Shown: positions 42,673 through 54,186 of the stretch, in pieces
Position numbering within the stretch: position 1 is the first letter of the stretch
Layout of the letters: every line of letters starts with the position of its first letter
NCBI RefSeq assembly: GCF_019059575.1
Contig: NW_024881571.1
Location: forward strand, 62,001 to 126,000
Length of the DNA: 64,000 bases
DNA from: Amphibalanus amphitrite
Taxonomy: Eukaryota; Arthropoda; Thecostraca; Balanomorpha; Balanidae
Direction: 5' to 3'
Notes under the pieces: generated by a model
The model's database searches: none
What the model was told of the DNA's origin: nothing
What the model saw: only the letters and a program-made list of their open reading frames with translations
Made by a program: the position numbers and the translations under genes

Positions 42673-45322
42673 TACTCGTGTTAGGAGTTAGGACTAAGAC
42701 GGACCTAGGAGTGTTAACTGTTAGTAAAGCACGCCAAGCTAATAAAGTGCTCTCTCTTGGCTTCAATTTCAAACGTTTGCCATTTTACCTACACCAGACC
42801 GATCTATCGAGTTATCGATCCGTTACGTCCTCACGGAAATTCCCTGTTGCTCTTCTAAAGACAACACGTTCTATGCTAACAAAGACATGAAGCAATCACA
42901 CAGTTTGTCACTGCAAGGTCGCGGTATAGTGTACTCATTGTTCACACTTCCTGATTATTTAGCGGCTCACAGGCCAGCTGTGGCTGCGCCGCTGCTGCTG
43001 AATTGTTTGTGCAATCTCACCAAGCAGAGGGCGCGGTCGCAGGGGCCTATGCAGAGCCTTGGGTAGCAGCGACCGCCGACCACTGAGACGCTCGTTACTT
43101 CTACCGTTGCCACCGCACGCCCCCGCCCTGACGGCGGCAAATGAGGATCACGCGATCTCAGCAGCGTCGTGCCGCTGATATCAGCCGCTCCCACGGCCGA
43201 ACTGATCAACAAAGAGCGCGCCACGAGGCTGGTACGGAGCGGATCATTGAAGAGTGCGTCACTTCATCGATGAATGTGGTGCAATGTGCCTTGTTGACAC
43301 GTGCCAGCGCCCAGCACATCTGCTGCTGTAATGCAATCCACCCTCTTTGTGCGCTTTTGCTTTGGCATCCATTCCTTATGTCATATCTAACACAGGCAAA
43401 GTCAAAGATTCGATTGTGAACATTTTAGCTGCGGTGCTGTCCAAAATGACGGTGAAGACTGAACAGAGACATGAACGTTTAAGTTGCAAGTAAAGACAAA
43501 AGCAGTCCGCTATAGGTACGTAGATTATAAAGATACTCGTAAGTTGCAATTCGTCGGGTATGTTTGAGGTTATCATTTGCGTGGGAGAAGGAATTAGGAA
43601 ACTGAATGAACGGCCCATGAGCTGAGCGAGACGGCTGGCTGTGCCTATAAGGGAACCGTCTGTTAACTGTTCAGAACCGAAAAAGTCCGCGTCAGAAAAC
43701 ACTCTCTGGACATGAATGTCTCTGCTCCGCGCACTAAAAGGGAGCAGAATTTGACTTTGCTGTGGTTCAAGGTCTGCACCTTTGACGAAGAAAGCCATAT
43801 ATCATGAGCTATAGAGCGTTCACTGTCTGGAGCGAAATATACGTCCGCCCCATTGTTCACTTGAAAAGGTCTCAGTTGCTCCGGGGTGCAGCAAAAGTGA
43901 AAATTCTGTAAGATCTATGGGCACATAAATCTGCACCGCTGAAATTCCCGTCTGGCAATTTTCGTTCGCAATTATCTGTCTGCTATTATCGGGTTCGGAG
44001 CGGCCTTGCCCTTCGTGCAAAATCCGGCACGGTCGATTTTGTTGCTCGTGCATCTGCCGTCACCATGGTTACCGGGCGTCTGTTGTCTTGTGCGGTCATT
44101 ACTCCCAGCTTGCAAGTTGCAGAGCTGGTCTGCCGGTGTTAAACTGGCATAATTACCTCCCAGCCCGCAGCGGCCGACCGCCTCGTTTGCCGGAGTATTG
44201 AACAAACCGGTTTGGAGCAGCGCCCGACGACCGGTCACGGCAGACCGTCCGTGATACCGCGTCAGCAACGTCAGTGTCTTCCCATACCTACCGTTAATGA
44301 GATCAAAATGAACCCCTAAGTGTGGTACTTTTGACAGCGATCTTATTGGACCGTTTATTTTAACAACAGTTCCTGCAGATTGTGGCCGTATTCAGAAACG
44401 GTACCCATTATGATTTTATTGATAACAGCCCCATGATAGGCCAAGAAAAACCTCAAGCTAAACGTCTGGGACTACTTTTTAGTTCCGTCGTGTGTCTTCT
44501 TAAATTCCTTGTTCGAGATGAAAAACTCTGAGGTGTCGTGTAAAATATATTGTGCGTGTGATAGTCTGATCGCTTGATCAGCTCTTAATCGTGCCGACAC
44601 ACCTACATACTGATAAAGTTTTGACATTATTTAAGTGACTGGCGTATCTTACAAAATGTTTACCCTTATATAACTATTGCGGATTGACCATATGGGTAGC
44701 TCAGCCGAGCTGTTTTCGTTGTCGACAAAGTGCCGACATGGTAATGTGTCTGCCCACGGGCGGCACAACAATCCCACCACCGTGCGGCGCTGCGCCAAAC
44801 TATTAATCTTTCCGTGGGACAATGGGCCACTTTCACGGTCGGTGCCGTGTCCTGGCGGCGGTGCCGGCGACCTTCGCTGCCGAGGGAACCTCTGGGGCGG
44901 CGGCGGAGGGCGGTGGGCGGAGGGTGCGCCCCGCCCCCTGCCGCACTTCATCACCCTGACCATAATGGGTCGCACGGCGGCTCGTACTTACACCACCTTC
45001 ACAAAAACTGCAGTGGAGAGCGAAGACGGTGCTGCCTCGCTCACTGGTCAGTGGCCAGGCCTTCGGGAAAATAATCTCAACATCCCTCAGGTGGCGATCA
45101 ACCTTAGCGCATGAGATGATATTGAAAAGGAAATGCCAACGGTCTCGTTGATGGCTTCTCGCCCCGGAGGATGAACCATCTTAGTCATCAATCGGACCGA
45201 ACCCCCGACTAATCGTCCCTAAGTGCCGCGCCTGGAGCAACGTACCGTCTCTGCCAGGAACAAGTCCGACCGCAGACTCCGTCATCACCGCCGTGCCATC
45301 ACGATCGGTGGTCTCGGTGATG
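42673..45322. other. No gene recognised; open but unconvincing frames
   Basis: 43376-44268 (-) is open in staggered frames of 65-140 codons, without domain-like sequence or good splice sites. A GC-rich patch lies at 44850-44950. I do not call a gene. Confidence 0.4.
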
Positions 45323-45410
45323 TCAGTGCTTCTCAATGTTTCTCTCAGTGCTTCTCAATGTTCCTCTCAGTGCTTCTCAATGCTTCTCTCAGTGCTCCTC
45401 AATGCCCTTC
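45323..45410. repeat. 22-bp tandem repeat, four copies
   Basis: Four exact-length copies of TCAGTGCTTCTCAATGTTTC plus TC with 0-4 substitutions each (88 bp). Confidence 0.95.
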
Positions 45411-48400
45411 TGTCGACCGGCTCGGGTTACGGTTGTGGCCGGCGCGGTGGGGCCGTCTTTGTCCCGGCGCGGTCTGCCGTGCTCCGTGGCTGGTCGGCAG
45501 AGGCAGGGACAGGGAGGGACCGGTCCCGGACGGCCGGGCGGTGGCAGCTGGTGAGCGGAGGGACCGGTGTGGATGGGTGCTGACAGCGAGCCGTTCTGCA
45601 CAGCAGGGAGCCAGGGAGCTGCTCAGCTGAAGCCAGTGTCGGTCAGTCATGGTTTTACCACGGCCGCTGACCCGCCGAGTAGCTAGAGAGCCCATCAGAA
45701 ACCGCTGCATCGTGGCTCGAATCTGCTAAGTTTAGAAGCTAATTTCAAGCCGGCAAAACCTCAATGAAACCGGAATCTGGATTCTGAAACAGGGTGGCAG
45801 TGGGTCGAACCTGTCGTGAGTTTGCACCTCTGTCTGGCCGGCTGTCTGCATCTCTGTAAGCCGACCCTCCAGCAGACGCCGCCGACAGCTCAGCTGACGT
45901 GGCCTGCTCGTAAATCAGCGTCGTGTCAGCCCCTCCCCCGTCCGGCGCCCCTCCCACCTGGTCACCGACCCCCTCCCCTTCTCCCCGCCCCGCCGGCCGT
46001 CGGCAGTTGCCACCGGAGTGCCGTTTTCCGCCCAGTGCCGGACTAGCCCCATACGGTGACGCGTCCTTGGCGTTCGTGGTCGCTATTTGAGGTGCCGAAG
46101 GATTACTACCATTTGAGGAGCCGTAGGAAGTAGCAGGCAGTCTCTCTGAAAGTTGATGGACTGACTTACGCGTGTGACGTATACCAAAGGCCAGGGGGCA
46201 GAAACACAGGCTATTTTGCCGAGGGGAGACAGGTCGTATCCCACCGTTCTGGGTGCCCAGCACAGCAAGTCCACCATTTCCCTGTGTTCGTGGAGCCGGC
46301 AGCGGCGGAGGCCCGTCTGATTCGACTCCCGATAGCCCCCGACGCCGTGTTGTCCGGCTGCATGCAAACAAGCGTTGGCTGGCTGTGTCTGCACGGGACA
46401 GGCGTGGGCACTGGACAGCCCCCGATAACAGGAGCCATCGTGACGGAAAAACGGAGCCTGAAATTCACCCGACTTTTGCCGGGAGTTCTGACATCATAGC
46501 TAAACACCACATAAAACGGTGTAAATCGATCAAAAATGTGTAGGATTACCAAACAAAAAGAAATTATTTCGCGAAGTACGTCCTTGGGCACCTTTATTCA
46601 CGGAAACAATGAATAGTAGTCGAAATGATATCGAAATGCGCCGTTTACTGCGGTTCCTGTTTGCCCGTTATCCTGGCATTGAGAGGGCGTGTTCTGCAAT
46701 TTGCACGAACCTCTGCACGAGTCAGGGAGTGCCAGAACGAGGCGCCACGTGGGCTGGGGCCTAACGCGAGGATCGGCGCCGCCCTGGGGAGGAAAATGAG
46801 AGCGATTGTTAGGCAGAGTGTGGTCCGAGTGGCCGGTGTCCCCGAGGGCTGGTAAAGTGGTGAGTGGGAAGTGGGTTAGGATAGTGATTTGACACGTAAC
46901 CCGCCAGTCACCGATGCATTTGAACTTTATTTTCACTCTTGTCTGCACCATTAATGCACGTCAGCCTATGCATACTGGCGGCGCACTCAGGTAAATTTTA
47001 TTGAATAAGTGAATAATGTCTTTACTTCGCAGTCGCAAAGTGTAAATACATGGATCATCTCTGGTATCGTTCATCTTCCATGACATCTCCATCTGCCCCA
47101 CCTTTCTTCCTTCCCCTCCCAGGCTGTCGGTGGACCTATCTGAATCGGGAGCTCCGACACCGCCCCAGACTGACGATTAATCAGACCTCACTCCGGTCGG
47201 GAGACAAACAGCCGGGGGCGGTAGGGAGGCGCACGCACACCGCACAGTGCACCCAGGGGCGATGGGCGGTGGCGACCACAGCGACACGCACTTGACGAGA
47301 TGGCTGTGGTGGACAATTGATTGCGCTGACTGATTCTAAATTGCATTTGTAATTTACCCACATTTGATGCAGTATTATTTTATACAGGTTCACGTAACTG
47401 TTTTGGGCTAGTCTAAAAGGAAATAAATGAAAAAAATATCGTGAATCACGAAGCGTTTCCGGCTTATCTCAAAGTGCAAGTTAACTCATCTGGGCGGCTT
47501 AGAGTGTTTCTGATATGTCTACAGTGACATTACCGGCCAGCTAAATATCAATGTCATTCGTCACCTTAACACTTGTGAAGAGGACAAAACTACTCTAAAC
47601 ATGGAGTTGAAAACTGAGCCCATTTCCTATAGAGCTGGAACAATATGCTGATAACGTAGACGGATATAGGGGCGGTCTGTGACCGATAACTCCGTCCATT
47701 GGTGACCGCCGTTCCATTGTTGACCGCCGAAGCTGCTCTGACCACTGACCAACGTCTACCGTTCCTCGGACACTGACCGATCGTTCCCTAACACTGACCG
47801 ATCGCTCCCGGTCGCCTTCCGCCCGACCGGCAGCGCCGAGCGGCCTCACTGCCCCGGGGCTGCCGTACGGCCACCTCGCTCAGCTGTCTGAGTAATGTCG
47901 CCAAATTAGGGGATATTAGCCGTGCTCAGCCAACCGCGCACCTTCAGAACGCTGTGTTTGAACAGTCTGACCGGGGCACTGGCCGCCACGCCGACCCTGA
48001 CACAGTCACTCGGGTCACGACAAGAAGGTGAGCAAAGATGCGCACACTTGAGTCGGTGAGAGGTCGAGGACCCAGGTGAGCGCTGGGTTAGCTGGACTCT
48101 CCTGCCGCGGGTTGGAGGTTTTTGTGAAAAGGGAAGGCCGTTCGGCGCTAATCCTGTTTGAGTCTTTTTGTTCGTCACCTCGCTGCGGTGTGAGAAGCGG
48201 ATAATGTGACGCCGTGACTGCGGTGTATTCTGAGTGAGTCGCATTTAGACGCATCCCTCTCGGTTGGATTTGATGTGTCTGCCTTTCCGGTGAGCTGCGC
48301 ATCATGTGCGCGCGCACAGACGTAGCCTCTGTTTTTGTGAAATCAATTTTCCTCGCCTGTATTGTGCTGTACCGAATTGACGCGCGCGTCTGGCCTCAGG

Positions 48401-48599
48401 GGACTCCGCTTTGTGTTTGCTTTTGTGCCTCGTATCTGACTGAACAAAGCCGGTCCGGAGCGAAGCCTGTGCTATTTGGACCGGTCCCAGTGGGCGCCAA
48501 ATATCGCTTCCTCTCGGTCTGTCGAACCGTGACCCCTCCCCTCCCTCCCGGTCATCGACCCTGCCCGGGGAGGGGGCGTCGGCGCCACTCCCCTCCCCA
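45411..48599. other. No gene recognised
   Basis: Moderately GC-rich, with many stops. A two-copy ACTGACCGATCGTTCCC-type tandem occurs near 47769-47812. Nothing else supported. Confidence 0.4.
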
Positions 48600-48850
48600 A
48601 TCTCACAGGACGTTACAATTAGCAGCTGCCGGACGCCACGACTAATCAATATCCGGCGACCGGCGGCCATGGGCCATTTCAAATGCATTACATTCGGCAC
48701 CATATTGGGGCCTATCGGCAAACTATTGTTTGTCCACACGCCATATGTATATAGATTCCAATTATCGTCAAAATATTGACGCTGGGATCGTTGGATTCCT
48801 CCCGCGGCGCTTATTATGTATGCGTTCGATCAGACTCCTGAGAAATTCAC
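48600..48850. promoter_or_regulatory. Candidate conserved-looking regulatory segment
   Basis: Clustered factor-like words: GACTAATCAATATCC, TTTCAAATGCATTACATTC (POU/homeodomain type) and CAAACTATTGTTTG (Sox-type ATTGT in a palindromic frame). The texture differs from flanking repeats. Conservation untested. Confidence 0.2.
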
Positions 48851-51800
48851 GTGTGTATATACTCTGAGAGACGACTTTGAAGGTCGTGCGTGCCTTCACG
48901 CACGGATCTACGCCAGCGGTATTCAGGCAAGATAACTTCCTGTACATTATTAGATTCCAAAATGGTCCTCATGGTCAAAAGTCGTCCCTTGAGCTTGTGA
49001 TCAGCCCACACCGCCCGCCAAAGGAGCTCATGTTTGACAACTGAAGTTGACGAACACCGGACGCCAATATTTGTGGTTATGCTTTCCTCCTAGGCGCCTT
49101 CTCGTCGTTCCAGTGTGGTGGAGTCTGCTGTTGGGCCGCTGTGTAGGCCACCAGCCTGTCCTTTGGCCGGTGACCTCCACACCGACCCTGGGGGCCTATA
49201 GGACGCTGACCAAACGGTAGCCATTACCGCTCACCACACACAAACACTTATATCGGCGTGGTTAAACAGCGCCGTGACAAGGCCGCACGCGGCGTGCGGG
49301 GCCGCGGGCGGCCGCTCCTTCCGGCACGGGCACCGCCGGCCCTCCGAGTGCCGCCGTCAGACGGTCCGTCGATACCCACCCTCGCCCCCGTCACCGTCAC
49401 CCGGTACGTCCTTCCGGCAGAGTCACACGGCGGAACGGGCGCACAGCTGAGCAGCTCGCGTTACCCTCCACCTCTGGGAAACAGGCGCAGGAAACAATGT
49501 AGACGCTGTCGTAAAACCGACGACCCTGAGCGCCGGCTTCCTCCTCGTGGAGCGTCATGTCAATGTGGGGATGTCAAGGAACTTCATAGGGAATGAAATG
49601 AACGAACTATTGTATCCGTCTTAGGCTACGCTGTCCTCAAACAATTACTAGTTTGATAAATTACTAGTTTGATGAGATCCCACAACGGGGCATCTAATCT
49701 TTGTATTGCGTGAATCTTCTTATGGCGTATCCATTGGTATCTTGCGTCATTGATTGAAAAGCCAAGAAGCCCACCAACTATGCTGAATGGACAAAGGCCT
49801 GTATCCAAGGGCACACGGGCTCCATATGGCTGGATGGAGTGGCATATTTACGAGACCAGCGGAATTCTAAAGTCAGGATGGATCAAACGCCTCCCAGACG
49901 GGCGGTCTTCTGGGGAGTCAGAGGATCTCTTGAAGGTCACGTGACGTCACCTTTTGTCAATACTCAATACATATACAGGGTACCGCCGTCTTGTAGTTGC
50001 AAAAGACCTCCAGACGGGATTTGTTGTGTTCTGCATGCTCCATCAGTCAAATGGCAAGCAGATGTGCAAAGATCGATAGCCAAAAAGTGCACTGACATGA
50101 ATGATAGCGTTGCACTTACAGTGGCTCGTGCCCAGCTACAAACTTCCTCCTAAGGCGATATGTTTTTTTTTCTTACCAGGGGAGTCTTTTATCGTCTTTC
50201 ATTGTTTCTAAAAACAACAAACTTTTGGCAATCATGGGAGAGCACATGCATGAGTATTGAGTAAAGTTCGTTCGATTGTCCTCCTCGTTTTCTAGTTATC
50301 TACTGCTCGGAGTTGAATAACTAGTCACTTTAACGGAAGCAAGGCGTATGATCTTTTATTTAATGGGTGACAAGCAGTACTTACCTATACACAGGCCAAA
50401 ATATGAGATAAGCTAGGACAAAAGTCAGCCTTACTACGGTTTTAGAGACCGCAGAAACGCCGCAGAAGCAATATGCTTTCCTGGGCAACGAGACAGCGAT
50501 GATTAAATATTTACATAAAACAGAGCACAGCAAATGCCCTGGATAAAACTATTGTGTGCAACAATTACCTGGCTATAAAAAAGGAGCCTGTCAGAGAATA
50601 TGTCGCCCAGCGTTCAGAATCGTTAACCGCTGCCGCGATGCGGAGCGGATGACATTTACCAGTCATGCAATCACCTGAGGTCGGCGACCTCAACAGTCAG
50701 TCACTGAGTGCCGCGGCTGCCCTGACGTTAGCTTATTTGAAATATGCCACTAGGGCGCCGGGATGACACACATTTTCTGTATTACTATCATCTGACTACA
50801 GCTAGTTACACGCTAAGCAAATGTCTGACACCTGTGACGGTAATTATGTTTGAATTACTGGCTAACGTATTGCAATTCACGAACGGTTACCGTTTAAACT
50901 GCCAATCTGGCAGTGGATGTGCGCTCTTACGCACCTACCTAGAGCAGTAAACCATGCCTTTTACATCACTTCACGCTGCTTGGATCATGAATTCGGCTAT
51001 CAGCGTATTGCATTGCGTACCACGGTAGGCGTACTGGCTCGTTGAAATAACATCCGCTGTTGCGATCTTCCACCTACCAGCACCTGTATAACTGAGCTGG
51101 GCGCATGAGCCCTGCATTGATAAACGACCCCATGGACAGATATCGGCGTCATTGGCCGTGAGGTCTGTCACAGCCCGAGGCTGACAGGTCCCCAGTCGGC
51201 GTCTGGGGTGTGCCGAACAACGACCCTGCTCGGCACTGACATCACCGCGCGCTGCCGAGCAGGCGGCGTCCGGTGGACGCGGAGGGTCGTCCGTCCCAGG
51301 GGAGGGAGAGTGGATATTGTTCCAAGGGATTGGAAAACACACACAGCTGCGTGGGTGAGCATCACTCACAACACTGCATGCACATAGGATTTGCGAGATC
51401 TTTTTGGTTCCACTCATTTTGTCTGCCTTTTCGTCGGCAATCGTGAATCGGATGCCCTCTCACATGATCACATCTCCTCTCGTCGATAGTGCATTGCCTA
51501 GCGCTGCTTAACATTTCCTCGCATTGCCTCGCGCTACCTCTGCTCCCGGTGTCGACCGCCGCGCCGGGCGTGCATTGACCTTCGTGTTCCGCGGGCGGCG
51601 CGGCAGCGGTCGGGACCGAGCGGCGGTGGTCGCCACGGCACAGAGCGGCGCCCAGCTCGGCGGGAACCTGCCCGGAATACGTAATCCCGGCTAACTAGCC
51701 ACCGCTAAAGCCGAGCCCGGGCGAGCCAGACAGAGCCAGGCAGAGCTGAGGAGGACGGTCGGGAGGCTCATGAGCCGTGTGCTGTGTGGGGAGGGGTTGG

Positions 51801-53146
51801 ACGGGCGGCGGTAAGCCGCCACAACTTGACCTACCACTGACCCCGGACCGTTCAAATCCAGCCAGTTACCCGCAGATGACGAGAATAAGGCCGTTTTACA
51901 TGCCACAATGTGCACTTTGTGGCGGTCTTGAGAACATGCCAACGATGTAAATATATGCTACCAGGGCGAATTGCTAAATTCTTTTGATCACGGATTTCCT
52001 TGTTTAACTTCACATTTGTGCTTATTTGCACCATCATGGAGAGTATAGCCAACTATCGATCGTGGAGAGCATCTTTTTCCCACGGGATTTCTAGTAATCT
52101 CAGTGAGGAAACTGATCTGAAGTCAGTTGAAACCGACAGCGTGGGCCACGAGGCCAATTTTCGGCGCCTCTGGTGTAGAACCGAGGCTGGCCAGAGCGTC
52201 GGTGGTCTCCCACGTGACCGAATTCCGAGTGCACCGCTGTGAGACGAACACTTTCACCGTCATTAATTGAGAGGGCCGCTCGTACACACAGTGCTGTCAC
52301 AGTGATAGGTACCCTACGCAATGCCAACCTCCCGTTCCCAGTCACGGAATTTCTGTGTTTTGACTCGGCTCTCCGTTTTAGTTTGTAAAGCCCGTATGCT
52401 ACGCTTTCCGACCGTCGCTCTTCTCGCTGCGGATTAAAATGTCAACAATGAATCGTTATAGATGCTGGTTTCGGGTCTTGCCTTTTGAAATTTATTGTTT
52501 TCGCTATTGATCCTGCCATCTTTTAGCCAACGACAATCCTCCTCACTCACAGCTTCCATTTCCCTCATCATCATTCCGCTCTACATAGTTATACGGGGCC
52601 AGATGGCCACGATGACAGCTTGGCGCCCTGAACTCTCGACCGGGCACCCGTCTCAGCCCGCGTTCCGGAGCTTTGAGCTCCGCGGGTGGGTCCTCTGTCC
52701 CTCCTCTGCCGACCTTGCGGTGCCGGGACCTCTAACGGTGCCGCCTCGTCTTCGCCGCGCCACAGCTGCCGCATCGCCAGCCTTCGCCGCGCCGCTGTTA
52801 CGCCCCACTGCACTGCGCCGAAAACGTGCTATTTTACGCCGGCGTTTTTCACATTCTCGAGGTCTCTAAACCAGTATGGCGTCTTAATCAAGGACCGCGT
52901 GTGAAGTGTTTTTATCGAGGTGTTTGCTTCTTGCACAGGCTCATTCATTGCATATGTTTCGATTGAGACATAAATGCTTCTCAAAGCTCCGGTAATGCGT
53001 ATTGCAATGCTTTCTTATTCACATTGTGCATATAAGCGAGGGAATGGATCAATCACTTCCAGTGAAATGGCTGTTTCATTCGCAACCATAAAAGGTCTTC
53101 CGTAATGGTTCTCTAACTACATCAGTCGCTGGCAAATGTTTGCCAT
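48851..53146. other. No gene recognised
   Basis: A short direct repeat of ATTACTAGTTTGAT occurs near 49646-49675. GC-rich patches occur at 49280-49560 and 51540-51730. No coding evidence. Confidence 0.4.
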
Positions 53147-54186
53147 TTAACCCTCGCCCTGGCAGGGCATTTTGCATAACACGGCCTGGCAGGGGGGGGG
53201 GGTCGATGCGACCCCCCCCTCGCGATTGGCTCCTATGGCACCTAGAAACACCAAATTTAGTAGGCAGGTGAACCCCCTGGAGTTCTCGCCCCTGTGCAAA
53301 TTTGGTTGCTCTAGGTCAATATTTAGGGGGGTTTTGGGGGGTATAAATGTAAAAATTTCGCTAAAAACAGGTCAAAAGTTTTTCGCTTATAACTTTTGAT
53401 CTAATTAAGATAGAGCAAAAAGAAAAGCACCAGTGAACTCAGCACGTCAAGGCGCGTCGAATGATATACTTTTTAGCTTGCTTAAGTGTACTTAAAGTTT
53501 TTCTTAAATTTTAAGTAAACTTAAATTAATAAATTAAGTTCAAGTTAACCAAATTGCATCATATCGCATATCTTTCGATTCGGCTGATCACCAGGAACAC
53601 AATGATACCATTTTTTAAGCTCTAGCGTCATTATGTGCCAAGTTATTGGCAAAAACGTCATTTGACCTCAGTTGACCTCATTTGACCTGACCCATGGATA
53701 AGTACACCAAACAAAGAAGCACCAAGTGACCTGCTGTTAAGTACCGTGGTTTCAAAGCACAAAAGTGATAGAACGAAGCGGATATCTCCAGTATTTTCCG
53801 AATTTAGTATTTTCCCATAGGCTTAACATTACGACGTAATGACCTCTAACTGACCTCAGGTCAGTGACCTCAAAAAAGCCGGACTATATGTTATACAACT
53901 CTGTGAACTTAGCACATCCTGAAAGTTTGAAGGAAATCAGTCAAAAAATGTGAGTTGGACAGGTGCAAAAAGAAAATTGAAATTTGACCATGACCTTGTA
54001 CCGGTTTTTCTGACCTGGTGACCTGACCCAAGGTCACCCGGACCTGAAATTTTCAGGCCATATGTAAAATGGTTGCCCCATAGGCTGTGCCAAATTTGGC
54101 GGCGCTGCGCGCCGCCGTTTTTACGCTAGCTTCGAAAAACCTTAGGGGGGGTCGCATCGACCCCCCCCTGCCAGGGCGAGGGTTAA
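53147..54186. mobile_element. piggyBac-like non-autonomous element (MITE 2) flanked by TTAA
   Basis: TTAA at 53147-53150 and 54183-54186; perfect 17-bp terminal repeats CCCTCGCCCTGGCAGGG at 53151-53167 and 54166-54182. Each end has a G-run, TCGATGCGAC (or its complement) and a C-run. On the left, about 24 nt containing TTTTGCATAACACGG separate TIR and hairpin; on the right they touch. This asymmetry mirrors MITE 1 with the ends swapped. The body has no transposase and carries about 12 TGACCT/AGGTCA hexamers between 53660 and 54050. Confidence 0.82.

Noticed and set aside
43376-44268. Run of staggered minus-strand frames (65-140 codons)
   Set aside because: No recognisable family, no good splice sites and no consistent frame; likely chance.
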